Below are positions 1 through 8,702 of a stretch of 64,000 nucleotides of DNA, one piece after another. The translations under genes and the position numbers were made by a program. The DNA lies in NCBI RefSeq assembly GCF_018403325.1, contig NZ_BOSL01000003.1:62001-126000 (forward strand), given 5' to 3'. This DNA is from Paenibacillus vini. GTDB lineage: Bacteria; Bacillota; Bacilli; Paenibacillales; Paenibacillaceae. The notes below the pieces were generated by a model that made no database searches, was not told the DNA's origin, and saw nothing but the letters and a program-made list of their open reading frames with translations. Each line of letters opens with the position of its first letter. Positions within the stretch are counted from its first letter, which is position 1.

Positions 1-2021
<2,021 letters not shown>

Positions 2022-2039
2022 TTTTGTAGCGAGGTGGGG

Positions 2040-3134
2040 ATGCTGGTTACTTTCAGCTTATGTATGATTGTCAAGAATGAAGAAGATACTTTAGATCGGT
2101 GTCTAGATTCGGTAGCGGAAATTATGGATGAGATCATCATCGTTGATACGGGGTCCACGGATCGGACAAAAGAGATAGCCCGGCGTTATACAGATTGTGT
2201 CTATGACTTCGAATGGATAGAAGATTTTGCGGCTGCTAGAAATTACACTTTCGGTTTAGCGACTCAGAGCTATATTTTTTGGCTGGATGCGGATGATGTG
2301 CTCGAGGAGCCGGATCAGATAAAACTGATGGAATTAAAAAATGCATTAGAGCCAGACATCGACACGGTTTCTATGGAATATCATCTGGCTTTTGACGAAT
2401 TTGGAAATGTAACGAGCAAATTAAGGAGAAACCGACTTGTCAAAAGGGAAAATCATTTTCGTTGGATCGGTGCGGTTCATGAATATCTTGAGGTTTATGG
2501 AAAAGCAATTCATAGCGATATTGCTGTAACTCATCGGAGCGTCCGGCATGATAGTGACAGGAATCTTAAGATCTACGAGAACAGGCTTGAAAAAGGTGAA
2601 ACATTTTCCCCGAGAGATATTTTTTATTTTGCCAATGAACTTAAGGATCATAGCCAGACTGAGCGGGCTATTCACTATTACGAGAAATTTTTGGATAGTG
2701 GGCAAGGGTGGGTAGAGGATTGTTATTCCGCCTGCGGGAGAATGGCGGATTGTTATCACATGCAGGGTGATCAGGAAAAAGAACTGGAGGCAGTACTTCG
2801 CTCCTTCCACTATGGAAAACCTAGAGCGGAGTTCTGCTGCAGACTGGGCTTTTATTTTTTACAAAATCAGAATTTGGAGACGGCTATTTACTGGTATACC
2901 CAAGCTACTTGTGACACCGACATTAATTCGCGCTGGGTTCTCAGCAACCAGGCTGTCTACACTTGGTTACCTCATTTACAGTTATGCGTTTGTTACGATC
3001 GGATTGGTAATTATGAGCTAGCTCAATTCCATAATGAAAAGGCAGCTGCATTTCGTCCGGAGGATCCGCGTATTTTATACAATCGGACTTATTTAGCGAA
3101 GAGGCTGTCTGGGGAAGAGGCACAAATAAATTAG
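2040..3134 (+). CDS. Family 2 glycosyltransferase with C-terminal TPR-like repeats
   Basis: The protein is about 364 residues. Its N-terminus, FSLCMIVKNEEDTLDRCL, is the typical GT2 beta-1 region. It is followed by DEIIIVDTGSTDRT (nucleotide-sugar binding) and FWLDADDVLEEPD, a DxD motif for metal and sugar nucleotide. The second half has helical repeats (SACGRMADCYHMQGD, LQLCVCYDRIGNYELAQFHNEKA) that look like TPRs. Such GT2-TPR proteins are common next to collagen-like spore surface genes, so glycosylation of the GXT stalk is a reasonable inference but not shown. A GTG at 2034 is an alternative start. The Shine-Dalgarno-like GAGGTGG sits unusually close to the ATG at 2040, so the start is uncertain. 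Confidence 0.85.
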   Translation: MLVTFSLCMIVKNEEDTLDRCLDSVAEIMDEIIIVDTGSTDRTKEIARRYTDCVYDFEWIEDFAAARNYTFGLATQSYIFWLDADDVLEEPDQIKLMELKNALEPDIDTVSMEYHLAFDEFGNVTSKLRRNRLVKRENHFRWIGAVHEYLEVYGKAIHSDIAVTHRSVRHDSDRNLKIYENRLEKGETFSPRDIFYFANELKDHSQTERAIHYYEKFLDSGQGWVEDCYSACGRMADCYHMQGDQEKELEAVLRSFHYGKPRAEFCCRLGFYFLQNQNLETAIYWYTQATCDTDINSRWVLSNQAVYTWLPHLQLCVCYDRIGNYELAQFHNEKAAAFRPEDPRILYNRTYLAKRLSGEEAQIN

Positions 3135-3225
3135 ACGAATCAACAGATTTTTTTTAAGAAGCAGGTGCATTTCCTGAAGATCGGGGTAATAAATAGATAG
3201 CAAGATCAGTGATTTGTTGATTCGT
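3135..3225. repeat. Perfect 11-bp inverted repeat flanking about 70 bp upstream of a small ORF
   Basis: ACGAATCAACA at 3135-3145 is exactly complementary to TGTTGATTCGT at 3215-3225. The repeat begins right after the glycosyltransferase stop and ends 13 bp before the next small start codon. It could form a long-range RNA stem in the leader of the small ORF. There is no U-run after the right arm, so it is not a simple terminator. Confidence 0.5.
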
Positions 3226-3238
3226 GCAGGAGGTAAGA

Positions 3239-3367
3239 ATGAATATGGAACAACAACAAGAGACATCAGAGATGCAAGTTCAGCATCAGCAAGAAGATAT
3301 ACAGCGGGACGAGGAACGTATGCTAACGGTTGATGATATTTTAGAGTTTTATGCTGGCCGTCACTAG
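3239..3367 (+). CDS. Small Gln/Glu-rich protein of unknown function (42 aa)
   Basis: ATG at 3239 follows a strong Shine-Dalgarno sequence (AGGAGGT, 5 bases upstream). The 42-residue product has a polar Gln/Glu-rich N-terminal half and a more hydrophobic end (MLTVDDILEFYAGRH). I do not recognise the family. The ribosome binding site, the short gap to another small ORF and the shared terminator at 3530-3566 make it plausibly real. Its position behind a collagen-like gene and a glycosyltransferase suggests a spore-surface or secreted-peptide role, but this is only context. Confidence 0.5.
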   Translation: MNMEQQQETSEMQVQHQQEDIQRDEERMLTVDDILEFYAGRH

Positions 3368-3396
3368 CGCTCTCTCTCAAAAAGGAGGTTATCATC

Positions 3397-3468
3397 ATGA
3401 TGGGATTTTTAATTGATCCACTTGAAACGGAGCAGGAATTGTTAAGCGAGGTATTACCTTACGAGTAA
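3397..3468 (+). CDS. Very short acidic peptide (23 aa), unknown
   Basis: ATG at 3397 (a second ATG follows directly at 3400) is preceded by AAAGGAGG with good spacing. The 23-residue product is acidic (ending ELLSEVLPYE) and has a short hydrophobic start (MMGFLID). It is not recognised. It lies 29 bp behind the 42-residue ORF and before a rho-independent terminator, so the two may share a transcript. It could be a small peptide or a leader. Confidence 0.35.
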   Translation: MMGFLIDPLETEQELLSEVLPYE

Positions 3469-3529
3469 TAACCGGCTCCAGGCTATATGTTCAATTCTGA
3501 ATTTACTTTCAATCCATGGTTTAAGCGAT

Positions 3530-3566
3530 AAGATGATTTCTGGATGTATCAGAAGTCATCTTTTTT
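3530..3566 (+). terminator. Rho-independent terminator after the small ORF pair
   Basis: A 13-bp stem (3530-3542 with 3550-3562, one G-U pair, 7-nt loop) is followed by a run of T to 3566. It closes the rightward unit containing the glycosyltransferase and the two small ORFs. Confidence 0.8.
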
Positions 3567-3580
3567 AATGGGCGAAAAAC

Positions 3581-3621
3581 AAAAAAACCACTTCCTTCCC
3601 ATAAAATTGGGAGAGAGCGGT
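3581..3621 (-). terminator. Rho-independent terminator downstream of the minus-strand tRNA-like gene
   Basis: On the minus strand, a stem formed by 3609-3621 and 3588-3600 (with some G-U or mismatched pairs) is followed by a run of seven U at 3587-3581. It lies 9 bp beyond the 3' end of the tRNA-like gene. Confidence 0.6.
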
Positions 3622-3629
3622 ATTAAGTA

Positions 3630-3706
3630 TGGTCGGAGTAGCGGGATTCGAACCTAAGGCCTCACCCACCCCAAGGGCGCGCGCTACCTGACTGCGCCAT
3701 ACCCCG
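3630..3706 (-). tRNA. tRNA-Pro (anticodon GGG), encoded CCA, imperfect T stem; possibly a decayed copy
   Basis: The minus strand folds as a 77-nt tRNA. It has a 7-bp acceptor stem with one G-U pair, a GCGC/GCGC D stem, a 5-bp anticodon stem and loop TTGGGGT giving anticodon GGG, a T loop TTCGAAT, discriminator A and an encoded CCA at the 3' end (3632-3630). The T stem is TTAGG against CCCGC and has two mismatches (T-C and A-C), so the gene may be degenerate. GGG is not the usual proline anticodon of low-GC Firmicutes, which rely on UGG. Together with the decayed surroundings, this suggests a mobile-element origin. Confidence 0.7.
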
Positions 3707-4528
3707 ATCCAAAGACGCAATAAGTCGCCGGTATAATAGCTTGATTATGCGGATTTGCGGGCATTGTACGATAGCCCGAGCGAATGGTTTGCGTCTCAAA
3801 ATATCGTTTTCAACGTAATTATAGCGTATAGGCGCGCACCCCTGTGCTAACTTTTCGCGAGTAAACACAGCATTTTCTGCAGCGCATAAAGCTAACCCAT
3901 CGGCTCATTTCTTGGAAATCTTCGGAGTGTGGGCGCTATTTTATTTGCTTCGATGTCCCAATTTGCGAAATTGCTGTCCGTATGTTTGTCAAATTGGGAA
4001 TTATTCGAGGAGCGTATTATCATCTGAACAATTATAGCAACAGTGTTCGGCTACGAACTCATTCGCTATGCTCACAAATTGCTGAGAGTCTTCGCCGGGA
4101 AACAAGACGCGAGAACTATGACAATTGTTTGGCCAAACGATGAGCGAGTACGATCCGGACGACTGGGTGCTGTAATGCCTCGAAGCGGTAGAGCGTTCCG
4201 CAGACCGAGTATGACGACGTTTTGCAATACGTATCAACATGCGTGATCTGACGCACGGGGCCGAGATGGCTCTCGACGGATATGCTCGCGCTCTTTAGTG
4301 AGTGAGCATTGATTATTGTTTGTCGTTTCGGCAGCAGCTTCACGTGCTGATTGATGCATGTCGTCGATGTGGGAATTGCGGATTTTACGTACTAAATTAC
4401 ATAGGGCTTCGGCCTTTACGCATTGATTGACCAGATTATGTACCTTGCGATGAGTAAAGGGAAGGCTGCGTAATGTGGCAGCGAATCCGTACGAGGAATG
4501 GCGCAAGGGATTCGAAGCGGGCAACTAA
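3707..4528. other. Gene-poor decayed stretch
   Basis: No convincing complete gene is visible. Short plus-strand peptides look like fragments of phage-type small genes: 4140-4175 (ending EYDPDDWVL), 4239-4298 (beginning MRDLTHGAEMALDG) and a piece ending at 4528 with ANPYEEWRKGFEAGN. They are in different frames and lack ribosome binding sites. Overlapping minus-strand frames show no clear domain. I read this as remnants of an older insertion. Confidence 0.5.
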
Positions 4529-4864
4529 ATGAACCAGAAGCTATACTATATCTGGACGCCGAGTGAGCGTGGGAAGGCTGAGACCAAAGGAAATAATCCG
4601 GAGTCGGACCGAACGAGCAACGGTCTGACTCCGGATTAACGCTTCTTACCGCCGGGACCTCCTGATGAGCCGCTACCGCTCATAAATTGTGCAGAATGCA
4701 GCGAAAATATCTACGAAGGTGACGAGGCGGCGCGGACCAGCAAGGACGAATACAGTCATGACGAATGCCTGACGAAGTATTTGCGGAGGAGGTATGTATG
4801 GGAGCGCGGCGTTATTGGCGCGGGGGTGACGATTGATTGGAACTACGCGGAACACTGTTTATAG
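4529..4864 (+). pseudogene. Broken small gene with a C-terminal zinc-finger-like motif
   Basis: A frame opens at ATG 4529 (MNQKLYYIWTPSE) and stops at TAA 4637-4639. The same frame then continues without a start codon to 4864 and encodes CAECSENIYEGDEA followed by HDEC, a CxxC...HxxC zinc-binding pattern. The in-frame TAA lies at the end of a 16-bp-arm hairpin (4595-4637). The simplest reading is one small protein, of a type seen in phages and plasmids of Bacilli, interrupted by a stop or palindromic insertion. Two separate small genes are possible, but the second has no obvious start. Confidence 0.4.
4595..4637. repeat. Hairpin with 16-bp arms
   Basis: 4595-4610 and 4622-4637 are complementary with a single G-T mismatch around an 11-nt loop. 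There is no T-run behind it, so it is not a standard terminator. It overlaps the in-frame stop of the broken gene. Confidence 0.6.
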
Positions 4865-4889
4865 AGTCATGGAGCTTGCAGATGAGTGA

Positions 4890-5222
4890 TCAAAATCTGC
4901 CTTCTAGCTTTATGGAAATTAACTTTTTGTTAAAAAACGTGATATAGATATCACCATGACCCATATTATTTATGCTGTTAGGGGCCGTATAGTAATAGAC
5001 TTCCCTTACACCGTTTTCACTTAGATCGCTGTATGTTCGGTGTCCCTCCCCGCCTACTATATCCGTAACCTGAGTGTAGGTCATCCCGATACTCAGTTTC
5101 TCGTATTCAGACTCCGATAAGACACTATAAAAGAGCGGGTCCCAAAATTCTATACTAAAATTAATCAAAAGAAGTATCGTAACTACAATAATGAAATTAA
5201 TTGTCATTTTAATTTTTCTCAT
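4890..5222 (-). CDS. Small membrane-anchored protein with SmpA/OmlA-like C-terminal domain
   Basis: The start at 5222 (MRKIKM...) is chosen because an AGGAAGGATGG Shine-Dalgarno region lies 8-12 bases upstream; 5234 is an alternative start. The product is about 110 residues, with a positively charged N-terminus and one hydrophobic segment (about residues 6-24). An extracytoplasmic domain follows with SIGMTYTQVTDIVGG and YITFFNKKLISIKLEG, the pattern of SmpA/OmlA or BLIP-like small domains. Its function is unknown. It is the only gene in this decayed region that looks intact. The lipoprotein at 19035-20009 ends with a similar motif. Confidence 0.6.
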   Translation of the reverse strand: MRKIKMTINFIIVVTILLLINFSIEFWDPLFYSVLSESEYEKLSIGMTYTQVTDIVGGEGHRTYSDLSENGVREVYYYTAPNSINNMGHGDIYITFFNKKLISIKLEGRF

Positions 5223-5234
5223 ATTAATATCCAT

Positions 5235-5628
5235 CCTTCCTGAATTTCTATAGAGACAATTTTACAATCAATAATGGTTTGGTTGTAGGAAATATCTACC
5301 AGAACGATAAGGGGCGGATCATCATCAGATACGTAAAAATAGATACAGCGAAAAAGGAACGCACTCGACAACGCTTCGGGCGTCACTCCGCGACAGACAC
5401 AGGATAAGTTACGCTAGATTCCAGAGGACATTATGGATCGCGGCGAGAGGATAGCGGCTGTACGCGCGCTACCGGGGTGCGTTTGAGGAACAGCAGATAC
5501 CTCTTGTATTCTATAAAAAACAAAAAATTACCGCGTTTTTTACTTCGATGCTTAATAATTAGGTAATCCAGGTTATATTATATGAAGGAAGACGATTTGA
5601 TCATAAGCGCAAACCGGAGTATCCCCCT
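5235..5628. other. Intergenic stretch, no supported gene
   Basis: A short open stretch around 5265-5405 could encode a fragment containing VVGNIYQNDKGRI and IIRYVKID before a stop, but it has no start or ribosome binding site. No RNA gene or clear promoter is seen. It runs up to the left boundary of the integrated element and probably belongs to the same decayed region. Confidence 0.4.
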
Positions 5629-5767
5629 GCTCTGAAGCGCATAAATACCTTGCTATGCTTTGAAAAATGTGATAAGATTTCTTTTGTTGTGAATTCGGTG
5701 GTCCGCTGCGGATGATGAAGGAAAACATGAGATTTTTCCGGAAGAGGCATGAACACCTGAGTGGAAG
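5629..5767 (+). repeat. attL: left 139-bp direct repeat (copy of the rplS promoter and leader)
   Basis: Identical over 139 bp to 21825-21963. The identity begins at GCTCTGAAGCGC and ends at GAGTGGAAG; flanking bases differ on both sides. It contains the full rplS promoter and most of the leader, so this copy fires into the element. Typical tyrosine-recombinase cores are much shorter; the extra length probably restores the host promoter after integration. Confidence 0.9.
5650..5678 (+). promoter_or_regulatory. Orphan copy of the rplS sigma-A promoter at attL
   Basis: TTGCTA (5650-5655), a 17-bp spacer and TAAGAT (5673-5678). This is the same promoter that drives rplS at the right end. Here it points toward the integrase and is followed by two hairpins that may terminate its transcript. 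Confidence 0.7.
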
Positions 5768-5801
5768 TGTAGTTACAGCTACTACCATCTAAATTTACGA
5801 C

Positions 5802-5835
5802 AATGCCAATCATATCATGGGATTTCGGCATTTTT
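5802..5835 (+). terminator. Possible terminator between attL promoter and integrase
   Basis: AATGCC (5802-5807) pairs with GGCATT (5827-5832), with additional internal AATC/GGATT pairing, and is followed by five T. The stem is imperfect. Confidence 0.5.
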
Positions 5836-5885
5836 AAGAAGTGAATAAGGTAGCGTTCATATGTGAACTTGCTTATTGAAACGTG

Positions 5886-5935
5886 AACCACTCTCTTTTC
5901 AGACCATTACAATCTGAAGAGGGAGTGGTTTTTTT
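5886..5935 (+). terminator. Strong terminator hairpin whose 3' arm carries the integrase ribosome binding site
   Basis: 18-bp stem: 5886-5903 with 5913-5930 (two G-U pairs), 9-nt loop, then TTTTT at 5931-5935. The 3' arm includes AAGAGGGAG (5917-5925), the only good Shine-Dalgarno sequence for the integrase TTG start at 5934 or 5937. The structure would stop readthrough from the attL promoter and also hide the ribosome binding site. Confidence 0.85.
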
Positions 5936-6857
5936 GTTGCTCAAATTTGCTATCAAGGATTTCCATGATGATGTGAAGTATCGGAACTTATCGCCAAAGA
6001 CAATTAGCGGTTATCTTATGACGCTCAACGAGTTTCAAGAGTATGCATTTAATAATGAATTAGTAAATGTTGAGGATATACGCACTGGAACAATTCGGTC
6101 TTACCTGCTTTACTGTCGTGAGGAAAGAGGGAATAACCCAACAACAACTAATTCTAAGCTGCACACCTTGAAAGTATTCTTTAACTATTTGGAAAGGGAA
6201 GAAGTAATTCAATCCGCAAAACTGAACCCAATTAGAGGGATTATGTTTGCAAAAGAAGATATTCAAATTCAAACATTTAACGAAAATCACATAAAACAGA
6301 TCCTTAACTACTACCGTAGAAGCAAGGACAAATATAGTTCCTTTTCAGCTTACCGAAATTACTGTATGGTAATTTTCTTCCTTGGAAGCGGAGCGAGACT
6401 TGGTGAGGCTGTTAATCTTAGGTGGAATGATGTGGACTTAGTTAATGGGGTACTTGTTCTTTATGGTAAGAAGAGGGAGCAATCCTCTATTCCAGTCACT
6501 GATAAGCTGATCAAGGAATTAGCTGAATATAAAGTATTCTGCGAGCAGCACTTTAAGGAGTCCTCTGATTATGTGTTTGTAACGGATGAAAATAAAAAGT
6601 TAGCTGTCGATACAGTAAAGACAATATTCAAGCGTTTAAAACGTGATATGAATTTTAAGGACGTACGATGCAGTCCTCACACATTCCGTCATACTTTTGC
6701 CAAAAACTACCTTATGAATGGCGGGGATGCGCTTAGCCTTCAGAAAATGCTTAGACATAAGCAGCTTGCCATGACACAGCGGTATGTAAATTTGTTTGGT
6801 ACGGAGTTACGAAAATTGAATGATCAGTATAATCCTCTTCAACACATGGATATTTAA
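5934..6857 (+). CDS. int: Tyrosine recombinase (element integrase)
   Basis: About 307 residues from the TTG at 5934 (5937 also possible); upstream in-frame codons lie in the terminator hairpin and are unlikely to be coding. A SAM-like N-terminal domain (FAIKDFHDDVKYRNLSPKTI) precedes the catalytic domain. Active-site residues are visible: Arg about 155 in GSGARLGEAVNLRW, His about 249 and Arg about 252 in HTFRHTFAKNYL, His about 275 in MLRHKQ and Tyr about 284 in TQRYVNLFG. It catalyses site-specific integration and excision and sits just inside attL, as in most islands and prophages. No separate excisionase was recognised. A terminator follows at 6903-6935. Confidence 0.95.
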   Translation: MLLKFAIKDFHDDVKYRNLSPKTISGYLMTLNEFQEYAFNNELVNVEDIRTGTIRSYLLYCREERGNNPTTTNSKLHTLKVFFNYLEREEVIQSAKLNPIRGIMFAKEDIQIQTFNENHIKQILNYYRRSKDKYSSFSAYRNYCMVIFFLGSGARLGEAVNLRWNDVDLVNGVLVLYGKKREQSSIPVTDKLIKELAEYKVFCEQHFKESSDYVFVTDENKKLAVDTVKTIFKRLKRDMNFKDVRCSPHTFRHTFAKNYLMNGGDALSLQKMLRHKQLAMTQRYVNLFGTELRKLNDQYNPLQHMDI

Positions 6858-6902
6858 GAAAGCATCAATATTTCCGAGTTTCAAGCATCCCTATAATAAA
6901 TC

Positions 6903-6935
6903 AAGCCCATTCCATTATCGGAGTGGGCTTTTTTT
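6903..6935 (+). terminator. Terminator after the integrase
   Basis: 11-bp stem 6903-6913/6920-6930 (one G-U pair), loop ATTATC, then a T-run. It ends integrase transcription before the convergent regulator gene. Confidence 0.85.
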
Positions 6936-6962
6936 GTTTCTATGTATTTGCATATATTTACT

Positions 6963-7172
6963 TTAATCTTCAACCAATTTAAGCAACTTGCCTATATCTT
7001 TAATCTCTAACGCATCGGCAATCTTGGCAATCATCTCTAAGTTAATTTCATTCCTTGCATTTCTACATAATTGTGAGATGGCTGCTTGTCTGACGTTTGC
7101 TTTATCTGATAGTTCCATTTGAGTAATTCCCTTTTCTTTCATTACCTCTTTAAGTGTAATTATCACTTTCAT
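6963..7172 (-). CDS. Small Xre/Cro-family HTH regulator
   Basis: 69 residues, almost entirely a helix-turn-helix: ITLKEVMKEKGITQMELSDKANV followed by the recognition helix RQAAISQLCRNAR. The start at 7172 follows CGGAGGT with good spacing. It is divergent from the rightward early genes, with dyad operators between them, the layout of phage or island master repressors. It is short and lacks a peptidase (LexA-like) domain. Derepression would therefore need a partner, for example a helper-phage protein as in PICIs, rather than self-cleavage. The regulatory role is inferred from position. Confidence 0.85.
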   Translation of the reverse strand: MKVIITLKEVMKEKGITQMELSDKANVRQAAISQLCRNARNEINLEMIAKIADALEIKDIGKLLKLVED

Positions 7173-7193
7173 GAATACCTCCGAATTAATATG

Positions 7194-7251
7194 TTGACAT
7201 TATACGCTTGTGCGTTTAATATGAATTTATAACCGATAAACGCATAGGCGT
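7194..7251. promoter_or_regulatory. Divergent control region: rightward promoter with two repressor operators
   Basis: Rightward promoter TTGACA (7194-7199), 17-bp spacer, TAATAT (7217-7222). Two dyads of form ACGC-N4-GCGT lie at 7204-7215, inside that spacer, and at 7240-7251, centres 36 bp apart. On the minus strand a TATAAT at 7204-7199 could be the -10 of the regulator gene and overlaps the rightward -35. A repressor bound at the first dyad would block both directions. Confidence 0.75.
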
Positions 7252-7335
7252 ATATAAAACATATCAGAATTTTAGGGAGTTGTATATATCTTCCTTAAAT
7301 TACCTATGCAAAAATCAAATTTGGAGGTAATCAAA

Positions 7336-7731
7336 ATGACTAAACTTATCAACAAAATTGTAGAATGGTGTGAAATCAGCCCGAAAGCAATCGTAATCAT
7401 CGAACAATTGAATCACTTTATTAAAACGGAAGAAGATTGCATCAAGTTCATCCATGAATTTGAAGCCCGTCAATTATGGAAAGATCCGAAGAAACCGTTT
7501 AAGATGCTTCACTTGGCCGAGGAAATCGGAGCTTACCATTACCCAAGTAAATCGCTTGATGAACTACTTGCAATGGACACAAGAGCAGCGCTGGAACATC
7601 TGTTCATGGAGCCGATCAACTGGGGTAAACTGCAACGATTTAATAAATCTAAATTAAACTTTGTTGATATCTTTACTATGAAGCAGCAACAACCAAAAAT
7701 GAGATATATGGAGGTGTTCATCTATGCTTAA
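7336..7731 (+). CDS. Unknown early protein of the element (131 aa)
   Basis: The start at ATG 7336 is preferred over an in-frame ATG at 7306 because GGAGGT lies 8 bases before it. The product is 131 residues, soluble and mixed alpha/beta-looking (MTKLINKIVEWCEISPKAIV...). I recognise no motif. It is the first gene under the repressor-controlled rightward promoter, so it is an early gene. Its stop overlaps the start of the next small gene, suggesting translational coupling. Confidence 0.65.
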   Translation: MTKLINKIVEWCEISPKAIVIIEQLNHFIKTEEDCIKFIHEFEARQLWKDPKKPFKMLHLAEEIGAYHYPSKSLDELLAMDTRAALEHLFMEPINWGKLQRFNKSKLNFVDIFTMKQQQPKMRYMEVFIYA

Positions 7732-7888
7732 TGTCGTTGATGATATAATCTTTGCTGCTCAGGATAAAATGAAGAGACTTGTAAAAGAAGCATCAGATAG
7801 GCAAACAACACTGGAGAGGAGGCTGGAGATCAGAAAGGAACTAACACAGTTGAGGAGGATTAAAAGAAGGTTAGTGTATACCTATTGA
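7724..7888 (+). CDS. Small basic helical protein (54 aa), unknown
   Basis: ATG 7724 follows GGAGGTG by 7 bases and overlaps the previous gene by 8 bp. The 54-residue product is predicted to be one long helix rich in Lys, Arg, Glu and Leu (ERRLEIRKELTQLRRIKRRL), consistent with a DNA-binding or coiled-coil small regulator. No family was recognised. A rightward promoter-like site follows at 7957. Confidence 0.55.
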   Translation: MLNVVDDIIFAAQDKMKRLVKEASDRQTTLERRLEIRKELTQLRRIKRRLVYTY

Positions 7889-7955
7889 CGGAATAAAATA
7901 AAGGAGTTAAAATGAAAGTCAAACAAGGTCAAACATTTTATAAACTAATATAACC

Positions 7956-7985
7956 CTTGACTGTTTAGTCAAAAGGTAGTATTTT
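7956..7985 (+). promoter_or_regulatory. Promoter-like site overlapping a palindrome
   Basis: TTGACT (7957-7962), 17 bp, TATTTT (7980-7985). The -35 is part of the palindrome TTGACT-gttt-AGTCAA (7957-7972), which could be an operator. It would serve the genes from 8150. Confidence 0.45.
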
Positions 7986-8018
7986 AGATTTGTATTAACT
8001 TTTTTGGGGGTGATTCAA

Positions 8019-8075
8019 TTGAGCTATCTTGTCTATATGGTATGTTTCGTGTTTCTTATATACCATATAGCCTAA
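8019..8075 (+). CDS. Possible hydrophobic micropeptide (18 aa)
   Basis: TTG 8019 lies 5 bases after GGGGGTGA and encodes SYLVYMVCFVFLIYHIA after the initiator, a single hydrophobic segment. Most of the ORF is spanned by an 11-bp perfect inverted repeat (8033-8043 with 8060-8070). It may be a small membrane peptide, a leader peptide or chance. Confidence 0.25.
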   Translation: MSYLVYMVCFVFLIYHIA

Positions 8076-8149
8076 ATATATAATAATGTGCTTGTCCCAC
8101 TTTGTCAACGCTCAACACAAAATTAAATTAAGAGAGGAATTATTATTTT

Positions 8150-8602
8150 ATGAATAAAGATATTACTGAGTTCAATACGCTTAACCAAGAGGAGCAAAAA
8201 CAATATTATGAGATTCTTTGGTGCTGGATTCAATCGCATGATTTGACATTTGATTTGTATAAGTTTCTGAAACAAGAAGAAGCAGACAGTGTAATAGATG
8301 TTTCGAAATTCTTTGCTGACTATAAGGAATACATTAATGATGAAGCAAATGATTTTGAAGCATTTTACAACAATGAGCCAGAAGAACATCGAAAGTATAA
8401 GCAAGCGCTTGATAGATTAGAGTGCAGTAAGGATAATGTCATGCAGATTGTAAACAAAGTGGGGAATATCTATAGATTCAAAACAAAAAATGAAGATACT
8501 GAAATGATTAAGGCATTACTGCAATTGATTTGTGGGCTGATTGGTAAACCTTACCCTAAAGATAGATCAAACGTTGTTTATTTACAAAAATTATTACATT
8601 AA
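8150..8602 (+). CDS. Unknown acidic protein of the element (150 aa)
   Basis: ATG 8150 follows GAGAGGA. The 150-residue soluble, acidic product (MNKDITEFNTLNQEEQKQYYEIL...) has no recognised motif. It is predicted largely helical. It belongs to the rightward early region between the repressor and the structured intergenic region, where replication or regulation genes usually sit in satellites. Base composition is AT-rich like the rest of the element. Confidence 0.65.
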   Translation: MNKDITEFNTLNQEEQKQYYEILWCWIQSHDLTFDLYKFLKQEEADSVIDVSKFFADYKEYINDEANDFEAFYNNEPEEHRKYKQALDRLECSKDNVMQIVNKVGNIYRFKTKNEDTEMIKALLQLICGLIGKPYPKDRSNVVYLQKLLH

Positions 8603-8702
8603 GAGAAACGGCAGTACATAAGCAAAATAAAACATAAAACATAACATGCAGGATCTTTACTGGCCCTGCTAAACAATAAATGAGAGAGGAATAAATAAAG
8701 GC

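Noticed and set aside
5883-5933. N-terminal extension of the integrase from GTG 5883
   Set aside because: The extension is encoded by a terminator hairpin and T-run, and the family start LLKFAIKDF fits the TTG at 5934/5937.
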